Below, in pieces: positions 33,729 through 43,194 of a stretch of DNA of 64,000 bases (within the stretch, counting starts at the first letter, position 1; every line of letters starts with the position of its first letter). The stretch lies in contig JANMTF010000195.1 in the NCBI GenBank assembly GCA_031390175.1, positions 1-64,000 of the forward strand, read 5' to 3'. A program made the translations under genes and the position numbers. The DNA is from JAAFIP01 sp031390175. GTDB lineage: Bacteria; Pseudomonadota; Gammaproteobacteria; Burkholderiales; Burkholderiaceae_C. Below the pieces are notes generated by a model. That model had not been told where the DNA came from. It made no database searches and was given only the letters and a program-made list of their open reading frames with translations.

Positions 33729-34772
33729 ATGTTTGCAGCGTTCCGTCGGTACTTTTCCACCGACTTGGCAATTGACTTGGGTACCGCCAACACCCTGATT
33801 TTTGTGCGCGACAAAGGCATCGTGCTGGACGAGCCGTCGGTGGTGGCCATCCGCCACGAAGGCGGCCCGCAAGGCAAAAAAACCATCCAGGCTGTAGGCA
33901 AAGAGGCCAAGGCCATGCTGGGCAAGGTACCGGGCAACATTGAGGCCATCCGCCCCATGAAAGACGGCGTGATCGCCGACTTTACCGTCACCGAGCAGAT
34001 GCTCAAGCAATTTATCAAAATGGTGCACCCGCGCTCGATGATGAGGCCCAGCCCGCGCATCATCATCTGCGTGCCCTGCGGCTCTACCCAGGTAGAGCGC
34101 CGCGCCATCCGCGAAAGCGCCCTGGGCGCTGGTGCCAGCGAGGTGTATTTGATCGAAGAACCCATGGCAGCGGCCATCGGCGCTGGACTGCCCGTCAGCG
34201 AGGCCAGCGGCTCGATGGTGGTAGACATTGGCGGCGGTACCACCGAGGTGGGCGTTATTTCCCTGGGCGGCATGGTCTACAAAGGCTCGGTGCGCGTGGG
34301 TGGCGACAAGTTTGACGAAGCCATCATCAACTACATTCGCCGCAACTACGGCATGCTGATCGGTGAGCCGACTGCAGAAGCCATCAAAAAACAGATTGGC
34401 TCAGCCTTCCCGGGCAGCGAAGTCAAGGAAATGGAAGTCAAGGGCCGCAACCTGTCCGAGGGCGTGCCGCGCAGCTTTACCATCTCCAGCAACGAGATTC
34501 TGGAAGCATTGACCGACCCGCTGAACAACATTGTGAGCGCCGTGAAAAACGCGCTGGAGCAAACCCCGCCCGAGCTGGGTGCTGACATTGCCGAGCGCGG
34601 CATGATGCTGACCGGCGGCGGGGCCCTGCTGCGCGACTTGGACCGTTTGCTGGCTGAAGAAACCGGTTTGCCCGTGCTGGTGGCTGAAGATCCGCTGACC
34701 TGCGTGGTGCGCGGCTGCGGCATTGCCCTGGAGCGCATGGAGCGCCTGGGCTCAATCTTCACGTCGGAATAA
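33729..34772 (+). CDS. mreB: Rod-shape actin-like protein MreB
   Basis: A 347-residue bacterial actin that guides cell elongation with MreC, MreD and the elongasome. Start with GGAG upstream; N-terminal amphipathic MFAAFRRYFSTDLAIDLGTA (ATP-binding phosphate-1 loop), EEPMAAAIGAGLPV, VVDIGGGTTEVGVISLGGMV (phosphate-2) and the adenosine motif MLTGGGALLRDLD. First gene of mreBCD-mrdA. Confidence 0.97.
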   Translation: MFAAFRRYFSTDLAIDLGTANTLIFVRDKGIVLDEPSVVAIRHEGGPQGKKTIQAVGKEAKAMLGKVPGNIEAIRPMKDGVIADFTVTEQMLKQFIKMVHPRSMMRPSPRIIICVPCGSTQVERRAIRESALGAGASEVYLIEEPMAAAIGAGLPVSEASGSMVVDIGGGTTEVGVISLGGMVYKGSVRVGGDKFDEAIINYIRRNYGMLIGEPTAEAIKKQIGSAFPGSEVKEMEVKGRNLSEGVPRSFTISSNEILEALTDPLNNIVSAVKNALEQTPPELGADIAERGMMLTGGGALLRDLDRLLAEETGLPVLVAEDPLTCVVRGCGIALERMERLGSIFTSE

Positions 34773-34790
34773 CTCTACGGAATAGCCGCC

Positions 34791-35711
34791 GTGCCACTAG
34801 GCACCCTTGACCGCACCCCTCCACCCTTCTTTAAGCAGGGGCACTCAGCGCTGTCCAAGCTGATGTTTTTCAGCGCATTGGCGGTGTTTTTAATGGTGGC
34901 CGACACGCGTTTTAAAATTACACAACCACTGCGTGCGACCGTAGCCACTGTGCTTTTTCCCCTGCAATGGTTGGCCATGCGCCCAGTGCTGATGGTGCAA
35001 AGTGGTGCTGGTTACTTTGAGTCATTGCAAGACGCGCAGGTTTCCCAAGAGGATGCCCGTAAAAAATTGGCTCTGCAGGCGCAGCGTGCGGCCCAAGTTG
35101 AGCAACTATCGCTGGAAAACGCACGGCTGCGTAAACTACTGACATTGCGCGATCAAATCACTACGCCGTCACAAGCCGCGCAGGTGCTTTATGACGCAGC
35201 TGACCCCTACACCCGCCGCGTCATCATTGACAAAGGTTTGGCCCAGAGCATCAAGCCTGGGTCTCCGGTGATCGACGAGTCTGGCGTACTGGGGCAGGTG
35301 ACGCGGGTACATCCCTTGGTCAGCGAAGTGACCTTGGTGATAGACCGTGAGCAGGCTATTCCTGTGCTCAACACCCGCACTGGCGCGCGCAGCGTCGCCT
35401 ATGGTGACCCTATCACGCAGGGGGGCAGTTTAGAGTTACGCTTTATGGCGGGCAATGCAGACGTGCAGCAAGGCGATATTCTGGCCACCAGCGGGGTAGA
35501 CGGCGTGTACCCTGCTGGCCTGTCGGTGGCGCGCATAGACAAAATTGAGCGCCGCGCAGACTCTGCCTTTGCCCGCATCTACTGCCAACCCTTGTCACTT
35601 ATCCACAGCACCAAACACGTCATGGTACTTGACCCAGTTTCGGCTCAAATACCAGATAAACCGCGCCCAGATGTTGCGCCAGTAGCTTCTAAAAAAGGAG
35701 CTAACAAATGA
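34791..35711 (+). CDS. mreC: Rod-shape-determining protein MreC
   Basis: A 306-residue bitopic inner-membrane protein: one N-terminal helix (about 23-40), a coiled coil (about 83-118, RAAQVEQLSLENARLRKLL) and a periplasmic double beta-barrel. A GTG start at 34791, 18 bp after mreB, is used. The stop overlaps mreD by four bases, showing coupled translation. Confidence 0.94.
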   Translation: MPLGTLDRTPPPFFKQGHSALSKLMFFSALAVFLMVADTRFKITQPLRATVATVLFPLQWLAMRPVLMVQSGAGYFESLQDAQVSQEDARKKLALQAQRAAQVEQLSLENARLRKLLTLRDQITTPSQAAQVLYDAADPYTRRVIIDKGLAQSIKPGSPVIDESGVLGQVTRVHPLVSEVTLVIDREQAIPVLNTRTGARSVAYGDPITQGGSLELRFMAGNADVQQGDILATSGVDGVYPAGLSVARIDKIERRADSAFARIYCQPLSLIHSTKHVMVLDPVSAQIPDKPRPDVAPVASKKGANK

Positions 35712-36235
35712 TCATGCCTATTGGCCAGCAGTTGCTGTTGCCGGCCAACCCATTGTTCATTTGGGGCAGCTTGCTGGTAGCCATGCTGCTTAACTTTGTG
35801 ATGGCAACCTCATTGGGCCGCGTGGCTTGGACGCCTGATATTTTGGCGCTGGTTTTGGTGTTTTGGACCGTGCACCAACCACTGCGTATTGGCATTGGCG
35901 TGGCCTTCGTTTTTGGTGTGTGCATGGATGTGCAGCAGGCAGCGCTGCTGGGCCAGCATGCGTGGAGCTATGCGGCCATGTGCTTTGGCGCCATTGCGAT
36001 GCACCGCCGCTTGCTTTGGTTCAGCGTGCCATCGCAGGCGCTGCAGGTACTGCCGTTGTTCGTGGCTGCGCACGCCTTGCAACTGGCGGTGCGCATGCTG
36101 GGTGGTGGTGTTTTTCCTGGGCTTTCATTGTTCCTCGCACCTGCATTGGAGGCTTTGCTTTGGCCGCTGGTATCGATCATCTTGCTCGCCCCCCAGCGCC
36201 GCGCGCCGGACCGTGATGCCAATAGACCACTATAG
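35708..36235 (+). CDS. mreD: Rod-shape-determining protein MreD
   Basis: A 175-residue integral membrane protein with about five hydrophobic segments (for example LFIWGSLLVAMLLNFVMATS, PDILALVLVFWTVHQPLRI). It has AAAGGAG upstream inside mreC and an ATGA overlap with the mreC stop. Downstream the operon is interrupted by a tandem repeat before mrdA. Confidence 0.93.
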   Translation: MIMPIGQQLLLPANPLFIWGSLLVAMLLNFVMATSLGRVAWTPDILALVLVFWTVHQPLRIGIGVAFVFGVCMDVQQAALLGQHAWSYAAMCFGAIAMHRRLLWFSVPSQALQVLPLFVAAHALQLAVRMLGGGVFPGLSLFLAPALEALLWPLVSIILLAPQRRAPDRDANRPL

Positions 36236-36258
36236 TATGGCACTGCGGTGTATGGCCT

Positions 36259-36420
36259 CCACGCTTGTCACTGCGTGTACTGCGCTGCCCCCCCGAGGGG
36301 GCTCTCCTTGCTTGGGGCGGCCCGGCGCTGCGTCGCCATGACCCCCACGCTTGTCACTGCGTGTACTGCGCTGCCCCCCGCGGGGGCTCTCCTTGCTTGG
36401 GGCGGCCCGGCGCTGCGTCG
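36259..36420. repeat. Tandem duplicated GC-rich repeat between mreD and mrdA
   Basis: Two near-identical 76-77 bp units (36259-36335 and 36345-36420) containing TGTCACTGCGTGTACTGCGC, a C-run/G-run hairpin (CCCCCCGAGGGGG or CCCCCCGCGGGGG) and CTTGCTTGGGGCGGCCCGGC. A third, diverged copy lies inside topB at 41653-41740. The hairpin could slow transcription inside the mre operon. Confidence 0.85.
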
Positions 36421-36422
36421 TT

Positions 36423-38471
36423 ATGACTGAACTGCGCAACGTTGAAGCTGAGCTGGTGAGGTTTCGCCGGCGGGTGCTGATTGCCAGCATTGGGGTGTTG
36501 GTGGCGTTTACTTTGTTGACCTCGCGATTGGTATGGCTGCAAGTGTTTCGCCATGAAGATTTGGACGAGCAAGCGGAGAGTAACCGTACCGCTGTGGTTC
36601 CCATCGTGCCGAATCGGGGCTTGATTCTGGACCGCAACGGTTTGGTGCTGGCCACTAATTACTCGGCCTACACACTAGAGATCACGCCCTCTAAAGTGAG
36701 CAGTCTGGAAGACACGTTTGAACAGCTTAACGCGTTGGTGGAGATCACGCCGCGCGATCGCAAGCGGTTTAAAAAGTTGATGGACGAATCCAAAAGTTTC
36801 GAGTCTTTGCCGATCCGTACACGGTTGACGGACGAAGAGGTTGCCAAGTTTGCTGCGCAGCGTTTTCGCTTTACCGGCGTGGATATCAAGGCGCGTTTGT
36901 TCCGCAACTACCCCTATGGCGAGCTAGCCAGCCACGTGGTGGGCTATATTGGGCGTATCAACCAGAAAGAAAAAGAAACCATTGACGATTGGCCTGAAGA
37001 ACAACAGGTAAATTACAAAGGCACCGACTATATTGGCAAGCTGGGCGTAGAGCAGAGCTTTGAGAGCCAATTGCATGGCATCACAGGCGTTGAAGAGATG
37101 GAAACCTCGGCCGGTGGACGCGCGGTACGCAGGCTGGCCAGTACGCCCGCTTCTCCGGGCAGCACGGTGCAGTTATCGATCGATATCAAGCTGCAAAAAT
37201 TGATCGAAGACATGTTTGGCGAGCGGCGCGGTGCTTTGGTTGCGATTGACCCACGTAACGGCGAAGTGCTGGCTTTTGTGAGCAAGCCAACTTTTGACCC
37301 GAACCTGTTTGTCGAGGGCATCGACGTTGAAAACTGGGCCTTGCTCAATGAATCCATTGATAAACCGCTGCTGAACCGGGCATTACGCGGCACCTACCCG
37401 CCAGGTTCCACCTACAAACCCTTCATGGCCATGGCGGCACTGGAAAACGGCAAACGCACAGCCAGCACTGTCATCAACGACGCAGGTTCATGGACTTTCG
37501 CAGGCCATACCTTTCGTAGCCACGGCGACGGCGGTCTGGGCGCGGTAGACATGTACCGCAGCATCGTCAAATCCAGCAACGTGTACTACTACTCTTTGGC
37601 CAACGAGCTGGGTGTGGACGCCATGCACGACTTTATGAAACCACTGGGTTTTGGACAGATCACCGGCATTGACATTAACGGGGAAGTACGTGGTGTACTT
37701 CCCAGCACCGACTGGAAGCGCAACTACTACAAGCGCAGCGAGCAAAAAAAATGGTATGCGGGTGAGACTATCTCCCTGGGAATCGGGCAGGGCTATAACG
37801 CCTTCACTATGCTCCAATTAGCGCAGGCAACGGCAGTGTTAGCCAACGCCGGCGTGAAACACAAACCCCGGGTGGTGATTGCCACCCAAGATGCGATGGC
37901 GCGCGAACGCGTACCCGTGCCGGCCCAGCCGCCCATTGACCTGGGGTACAAGAGTGAGAACGTGGCCGTGGTGCACCGAGCGCTGGCGGGGGTGACCACA
38001 GAGGGCACTTCGGCCCGCGTGTTTGCGGGTGCTGGCTACACCAGCGGCGGTAAAACCGGCACCGCCCAGGCCGTGGGTATAGGCCAAAGAGAAAGATACG
38101 ATGCCCGCAAAATGGAAGAGCACCAACGCGATCATGCTCTGTACATGGCATTTGCACCCGCCGAGGCACCGCGCATAGCCATCGCGGTGATTGTAGAAAA
38201 CGCCGGTTTTGGTGCTGAGCACGCCGCCCCCATTGCGCGGCGTGCTTTTGATTATTGGTTGCTAGGCCAATACCCCAACGAGCAAGACATGGCCGCAGTG
38301 CAAAAGGGCCAAGCGGCAGCCCCTATTGGCAAGCCGCGTCTTGCCAGTGAGCTGCCTTGGCCACCAGCCGGCGTCCACTTGACCAGCCCTAGTGCGGTAG
38401 GTACGGCCGGTGGAGCCAGTGCCAGCGCCATCACCAACACCAAGGGGGTAACGGCCAAAACAACACCATAG
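36423..38471 (+). CDS. mrdA: Peptidoglycan D,D-transpeptidase PBP2
   Basis: A 682-residue class B penicillin-binding protein of the elongasome. One N-terminal helix (about 20-40, LIASIGVLVAFTLLTSRLVW), a pedestal domain with RGLILDRNGLVLATNYSAYT, and the transpeptidase domain with SxxK (GSTYKPFM), SxN (SSN in VKSSNVYYYS) and KTG (GGKTGTAQA). Start ATG at 36423 immediately follows the tandem repeat; an in-frame ATG at 36351 lies inside the repeat and would add 24 unlikely residues. The C-terminus has a Pro/Ala-rich tail. Confidence 0.95.
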   Translation: MTELRNVEAELVRFRRRVLIASIGVLVAFTLLTSRLVWLQVFRHEDLDEQAESNRTAVVPIVPNRGLILDRNGLVLATNYSAYTLEITPSKVSSLEDTFEQLNALVEITPRDRKRFKKLMDESKSFESLPIRTRLTDEEVAKFAAQRFRFTGVDIKARLFRNYPYGELASHVVGYIGRINQKEKETIDDWPEEQQVNYKGTDYIGKLGVEQSFESQLHGITGVEEMETSAGGRAVRRLASTPASPGSTVQLSIDIKLQKLIEDMFGERRGALVAIDPRNGEVLAFVSKPTFDPNLFVEGIDVENWALLNESIDKPLLNRALRGTYPPGSTYKPFMAMAALENGKRTASTVINDAGSWTFAGHTFRSHGDGGLGAVDMYRSIVKSSNVYYYSLANELGVDAMHDFMKPLGFGQITGIDINGEVRGVLPSTDWKRNYYKRSEQKKWYAGETISLGIGQGYNAFTMLQLAQATAVLANAGVKHKPRVVIATQDAMARERVPVPAQPPIDLGYKSENVAVVHRALAGVTTEGTSARVFAGAGYTSGGKTGTAQAVGIGQRERYDARKMEEHQRDHALYMAFAPAEAPRIAIAVIVENAGFGAEHAAPIARRAFDYWLLGQYPNEQDMAAVQKGQAAAPIGKPRLASELPWPPAGVHLTSPSAVGTAGGASASAITNTKGVTAKTTP

Positions 38472-38561
38472 CCAATTACTTGGCAAACTTGGCATTCGAG
38501 TAGGCGTACAGACTACAAGGTGTATTAAACTTCGATTTTTGCTAGGAATGCATCCTCTCCC

Positions 38562-39863
38562 ATGACCATTGCTGAAATTGCGCTCTGGAGTGCCAGCTTA
38601 GGCGTCTTTCTCGTATGCTTGGTTGCGGGCTTGGTCCACGCGCTACTTACCCGTACTACGACGGGCGTTCAGGCTGGCGTGTTTATTTCTATAGCCGGTT
38701 TGTTTGTGGCCACCTGCAGTGGACTGCTGTTAACTTTCTTGCCTGGTTTGCCACTGAAAACGGTGCAACTTCTCACTCTGGTTACCGGCCCCATTGCTGC
38801 GTGCGCGGGTACTTGGGGGCTCATGCAGTTTTTGCGCGCCCATCAACATGACCAATTCGTGCAACGTGGGCTTACGGTGATCGGTATCGCTAGCGCAGCA
38901 GCGTTGTTAGGGTCGCTCTGGCCCAACTACCCACAAGCGCTGGGGTGGACAGCGCTGGTGGTGTCGCTGTGCTCGTTAGCATCATTTTGGCTGGCCTTGC
39001 GCTCAGCGCTTTTGGGCGACCGGTTTGCTTGGCCAATGGCTGGGGCTACTGCGGCGATGGCGTTCGGCGTCGCAGGGGTGTATGCCACGGCTTTGCGTGT
39101 CATAGACAACAACCTAGCTTTGCAGGCAGTATCAGCCATCTGCGTAGTGGGCTACTTGGTAGGGTGCCTGGTGACTGTCTGGCGGCGTAACAACGAGTTT
39201 TTGCGCATGCGCCGAGCCATGTCCATGCACCGCGAGAAAGATCTGTTGACCCAGCTGTGGACTGGCGCAGCGCTGATCAAGCTGGTGGAGCAAACTATTG
39301 CACGCGCCCGGCGCAACCGCCAGGAAACCGCCATTGTTTGTATTGAAATTTTCAATGCGCCACAACTGCGCCAAGAGCTGGGCAACAACGCGCTGGAGCA
39401 AGTGATCTACGGCATCGCTGCGCGGATTCGACAAAGCGTAGGTGCATCGGCCGAAGTGGGCCGTTACGATGACACCAGCTTTGTAGTGATTGTAGAAAGT
39501 GTCAAGCGCCCCAGCATGCTGCGCACCATGGGCCTGCGCTTGGCGGTGGCGGTACGCAAGCCCTTCATGTTGAACCCCTACAGCACCTCACCCAGAGAGT
39601 TCAAAGCTGACATGGGTGTAGGAATAGCCCGCTTGCCCGCCACCCGCGACCCACGGGCTGGCTGGACAACTCGTTCTAGCCGCGCCTCCAAACCCAGCTC
39701 GGCAGACACCAGTTTTCTGTCGGACAGCGCGGGTCTGTCGCAGGAGTCCATGCATGACGCAGCCAAGCTAGCCAAAAAATCTCGTGCATTCAATTCTCGG
39801 GTCGCAATCATGGATGCTTATTCGCGCAAAGCGATGGCGGTAGAAGAAGCCGACCTGGCTTGA
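38562..39863 (+). CDS. Membrane protein with degenerate GGDEF-like domain
   Basis: A 433-residue protein with about seven N-terminal membrane helices (residues 1-205) and a cytoplasmic domain with the GGDEF fold pattern (KDLLTQLWTGAALIKLVEQT, EIFNAPQLRQELGNNALEQV). At the signature loop it reads RYDDTSFVVIV where active enzymes have RYGGDEFAVLL, so the catalytic Gly-Gly-Asp/Glu-Glu-Phe is replaced by DDTSF. A diguanylate cyclase activity is therefore unlikely; a GTP or c-di-GMP sensing or a scaffold role is possible. It lies 90 bp after mrdA and may share the transcript. Confidence 0.78.
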   Translation: MTIAEIALWSASLGVFLVCLVAGLVHALLTRTTTGVQAGVFISIAGLFVATCSGLLLTFLPGLPLKTVQLLTLVTGPIAACAGTWGLMQFLRAHQHDQFVQRGLTVIGIASAAALLGSLWPNYPQALGWTALVVSLCSLASFWLALRSALLGDRFAWPMAGATAAMAFGVAGVYATALRVIDNNLALQAVSAICVVGYLVGCLVTVWRRNNEFLRMRRAMSMHREKDLLTQLWTGAALIKLVEQTIARARRNRQETAIVCIEIFNAPQLRQELGNNALEQVIYGIAARIRQSVGASAEVGRYDDTSFVVIVESVKRPSMLRTMGLRLAVAVRKPFMLNPYSTSPREFKADMGVGIARLPATRDPRAGWTTRSSRASKPSSADTSFLSDSAGLSQESMHDAAKLAKKSRAFNSRVAIMDAYSRKAMAVEEADLA

Positions 39864-39996
39864 CACCCAAGGCGCTGAGCGATTTGTCTCGAGGTGGCGG
39901 CGGCTTGAGCTTTGAAGATGGTTTTGTTGCAAGCTTTTACCCCCCCTGGAAAACTAAATTATCAAAGGGGCAGTCGCTGTTTTAGTAGCGGCTGTA

Positions 39997-42900
39997 TCAA
40001 CCCAAATGCTTGCCCACAATCCCGGCAATCTCAAACATCGTCACCTGCGCTTTGCCAAATACCGGCAGTAGCTTGGCATCCGCGTTGATGCTGCGTTTGT
40101 CTTTAGCATCTTGCAGATTATTGGCTTTAATGTAGTCCCACAGCTTTTTGATCACCTGTGAGCGCGCTATCGGCTCGGCACCAATCACTGCGGCCAAAGC
40201 CACGCTGGGGGTGGCACCAGTGGCTGGTGCGGCGCGTGGTTTGCGCACTGCAGTGGACTGAGTGGCAGCTTTGGTTGGAGCCTTTTTAGCGGCTACTTTG
40301 CTGGCAGGTTTTGCCGTCTTTGCGCCTGCTTTCTTGGTCGCTGCCGTGCCGGTTTTAGCCGCCGATTTTTTAGCCACAGGTGCGCCCGCCGCGGTTTTGC
40401 GCGCTGGGAATTTGCTGGTACGGGGCTCGAACTCAAAGCCTACTTTGCCCTCCTCCTTGTTCCAGGACAAAAAGGCTTTGAAGCTGCGGCGGGTGCGCAT
40501 GCTCACAAATTTGTCTAGCAGGTCAGTCTTGCCGGTCTCCAGCAGTTTGGTCATTTGCTCGCGTTCTACGGGCTGCTGCAAAATGACTTGACCACTCTTG
40601 AAGTCGCAACTCGGCGTGGGTTGCGCGTCAGTGGGCACTGACTTCTCGCATACATAGCTCTTGCCAAACTCTTTCACGGGAGCGCCGCACTTGGGGCAAG
40701 CGCCCAACGACTCTTTGCCCGACAGATCGACAATCTCGCCGGATTCTGCCGCTTTGGCGTCTTCGCCAAAGTCAAATTCAAGCTTCCAGTTTTTCTCTTC
40801 CTCGTTGTATTTGAGGGCGATCTCGGCGACAAAAGGCCAACCTGCTTTGGAGCGGAAGCCTTCCAGCGGGCCGATCTTTTTGTTACGCAAAAACTGCTCT
40901 ACCTCGGCAGGCTCAAAGGTGCGGCCCGCCGGGGTTTTGCCAAAGCTAAAACCGCAGCCTTCCAGTGCGCCCGCCTTGCCTGTGCAGGTGTAGCGGCGGT
41001 AGTTTTCTTTCACGATGCCTGCGCAGTTGGGGCAGGGTGTGGTGAGTGTGGCGTAGTCGCCGGGCACAGTGTCGCGGTCGTATTCTTTGGCTTTTTTGAC
41101 GATTTTTTCCGTCATGGCGTTGATCTCTGCCATGAAGGTTTCGCGGCTCATCTTGCCTTTTTCCATCAGCGCCAGTTTGTGCTCCCATTCGCCGGTCAGC
41201 TCGGGTGTGGAAAGCTCCTCTACGCCCAAGCCGCGCAACAGCGTCATCAACTGGAAGGCTTTGGCAGTGGGGATCAGCTCGCGGCCTTCGCGCAGGATGT
41301 ATTTTTCGTTGATCAAACCTTCAATGGTGGCGGCGCGGGTGGCGGGTGTGCCCAAGCCTTTTTCCTGCATGGCCTCACGCAGTTCATCGTCTTCTACCAA
41401 CTTGCCTGCGCCTTCCATGGCGCCCAAAAGCGTAGCTTCGGAGTAGCGCGCGGGAGGACGGGTTTTCAGCGCCTTGGCTTCGACCACATCGTTCTTCACC
41501 ATCTCGCCGGGTTTCACGGCCACCAGTTGCTGCCCTTTTTCGCCCTCTTTCGCGTCGGTGACTTCGTCAGCAGCTTCCTTGCCGTAGATGGCCAGCCAGC
41601 CGGGTTTGACCAGTACCTTGCCTTCGGTTTTGAAGCTGTGGTTGCTATATGCCCCCACGCTCTGCGCTGACGCGTCGCCGCTGCCCCCCGAGGGGGCCGT
41701 GCCTTGCTTGGGGCTGCCCGGCGCTGCGGCAACCGTCGTTATACGCGTCGTCACCTGGTATTCGGCACTCGGGTAGAACACCGCCATAAAGCGGCGCACC
41801 ACCAAGGTGTACAGCTTGTGCTCTGCTTCTGATAGCCCGCTGGGCGCTTGCAGCGTGGGGATAATGGCAAAGTGGTCTGACACTTTGGTGTTGTCAAAGA
41901 TGCGTTTGCTGGGCTTGATGTAGCCGTTTTTAATCGCCAGCGCGGCGTGCGGCTCCAGGTGCTTATGGCCGCTGTCGGCCAGCATCTCAAAGGTCTTTTT
42001 CACCACCGGAACGTAGTCTTCGGGCAGGGCGCGCGAGTCGGTACGCGGGTAGGTCAAGGCCTTGTGCCGCTCGTACAGGGACTGGGCAATTTGCAGCGTG
42101 GTCTTGGCGCTAAAGCCAAACTTGCCGTTGGCCTCGCGTTGCAGGCTGGTCAAATCGAACAGCAGGGGCGAGGCTTGGGTGGTCGGCTTGCTCTCTTCGG
42201 TCACCGTCGCTTGCTTGCCTTTGACCGCATCGACCACGGCCTGGGCTTCACGTTCACTCCAGACGCGGTCGGCCTTAGCCTCCGCATCCTCGCCCTTTTT
42301 CCACTTCGGGTCAAACCACTTGGCCGGGTACTCGCCCGCCTCGCTCAAGAAGCTGGCGTGGATCTCCCAGTAGTCGCGGAAGATGTGTTTGCGGATCTGT
42401 TCTTCGCGCTCGACCATCACCGCCAGGGTGGGCGTTTGCACGCGGCCCACGGTTGTTAAGAAGAAGCCGCCATCGCGCGAATTAAAGGCGGTCATGGCGC
42501 GGGTGCCGTTGATGCCCACCAGCCAATCGGCCTCGGAGCGGCTGCGCGCGGCGTCCGCCAGCGGCAGCATCTGCTTGTCACTGCGCAGGGTGTCAAAGCC
42601 GTCGCGGATGGCCTGCGGGGTCATGCTTTGCAGCCACAGGCGGGTAATCGGCTTGCCCAGGGGCACGTATTTGCCCTCCTTGTTGCCACCCGCATACTGC
42701 TCGATCAAGCGGAAAATCAGCTCACCCTCACGCCCCGCGTCGCAGGCGTTGACGATATTGCCCACGTCTTTGCGCTTGGCCAGCTTGACCACCGCGTTCA
42801 GGCGCGTCTTGGTTTTGTCCACGGGTTTCAAATCAAAGTAGGGCGGGATGACGGGCAGATTGGCAAAGCTCCACTTGCCGCGCTTCACGTCAAATTCTTC

Positions 42901-43062
42901 CGGGGCTTGAATTTCTACCAAGTGGCCCACGGCGGAGCTGACGATATGCGTGTCGCTCTCAAAATACTCGTCGTGCTTTTCAAACTTGCCCACATTCGGG
43001 GTCAAGGCACGCACGATGTCTTGGGCCACAGAGGGCTTTTCGGCAATGATTAAGGTTTTCAT
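39997..43062 (-). CDS. topB: DNA topoisomerase III
   Basis: Type IA topoisomerase of 1021 residues. Toprim domain at the N-terminus (KTLIIAEKPSVAQDIVRALT, NACDAGREGELIFRLI), catalytic Tyr in LTYPRTDSRALP, and C-terminal zinc-ribbon-like Cys clusters (CPNCAGIVKENYRRYTCTGK; CPKCGAPVKEFGKSYVCEK), ending in a Lys/Ala-rich linker and a SWIB-like domain (SQVIKKLWDYIKANNLQDAK), an architecture known in Burkholderiales and chlamydiae. Residues about 441-470 (APGSPKQGTAPSGGSGDASA) come from an in-frame GC-rich repeat. The fused SWIB-like end is unusual in other bacteria. Confidence 0.94.
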   Translation of the reverse strand: MKTLIIAEKPSVAQDIVRALTPNVGKFEKHDEYFESDTHIVSSAVGHLVEIQAPEEFDVKRGKWSFANLPVIPPYFDLKPVDKTKTRLNAVVKLAKRKDVGNIVNACDAGREGELIFRLIEQYAGGNKEGKYVPLGKPITRLWLQSMTPQAIRDGFDTLRSDKQMLPLADAARSRSEADWLVGINGTRAMTAFNSRDGGFFLTTVGRVQTPTLAVMVEREEQIRKHIFRDYWEIHASFLSEAGEYPAKWFDPKWKKGEDAEAKADRVWSEREAQAVVDAVKGKQATVTEESKPTTQASPLLFDLTSLQREANGKFGFSAKTTLQIAQSLYERHKALTYPRTDSRALPEDYVPVVKKTFEMLADSGHKHLEPHAALAIKNGYIKPSKRIFDNTKVSDHFAIIPTLQAPSGLSEAEHKLYTLVVRRFMAVFYPSAEYQVTTRITTVAAAPGSPKQGTAPSGGSGDASAQSVGAYSNHSFKTEGKVLVKPGWLAIYGKEAADEVTDAKEGEKGQQLVAVKPGEMVKNDVVEAKALKTRPPARYSEATLLGAMEGAGKLVEDDELREAMQEKGLGTPATRAATIEGLINEKYILREGRELIPTAKAFQLMTLLRGLGVEELSTPELTGEWEHKLALMEKGKMSRETFMAEINAMTEKIVKKAKEYDRDTVPGDYATLTTPCPNCAGIVKENYRRYTCTGKAGALEGCGFSFGKTPAGRTFEPAEVEQFLRNKKIGPLEGFRSKAGWPFVAEIALKYNEEEKNWKLEFDFGEDAKAAESGEIVDLSGKESLGACPKCGAPVKEFGKSYVCEKSVPTDAQPTPSCDFKSGQVILQQPVEREQMTKLLETGKTDLLDKFVSMRTRRSFKAFLSWNKEEGKVGFEFEPRTSKFPARKTAAGAPVAKKSAAKTGTAATKKAGAKTAKPASKVAAKKAPTKAATQSTAVRKPRAAPATGATPSVALAAVIGAEPIARSQVIKKLWDYIKANNLQDAKDKRSINADAKLLPVFGKAQVTMFEIAGIVGKHLG
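41653..41740 (+). repeat. GC-rich repeat inserted in frame in topB
   Basis: Diverged copy of the mreD-mrdA tandem unit (shared CTGCCCCCCGAGGGGG, CCTTGCTTGGGG, CCCGGCGCTGCG). It adds about 28 low-complexity residues to a loop of topoisomerase III without breaking the frame. Confidence 0.8.
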
Positions 43063-43097
43063 ATCTACATTCTCGCTCTAATTACATAGCACCTACT

Positions 43098-43166
43098 ACA
43101 ATGCAGGTCTCGCGCACGCACATGTGCGCGCACACGCAGGCGGGCGCGCTCACACACGCGCGCCCA
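43098..43166. other. Alternating purine-pyrimidine tract (Z-DNA candidate)
   Basis: Nearly uninterrupted GC/AC/GT dinucleotide alternation, for example CGCGCACGCACATGTGCGCG and CACACACGCGCGCCCATG, in the divergent promoter region between topB and the SET-domain gene. Such tracts can adopt Z-form under negative supercoiling. Confidence 0.6.
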
Positions 43167-43194
43167 TGATTCACCATACCAAATTTTTCGGGCC

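Noticed and set aside
39864..39996. Small gene or terminator between the GGDEF-like gene and topB
   Set aside because: Only a weak CAGTCGCTG/AGTAGCGGCTG pairing without a T run; nothing that can be supported.
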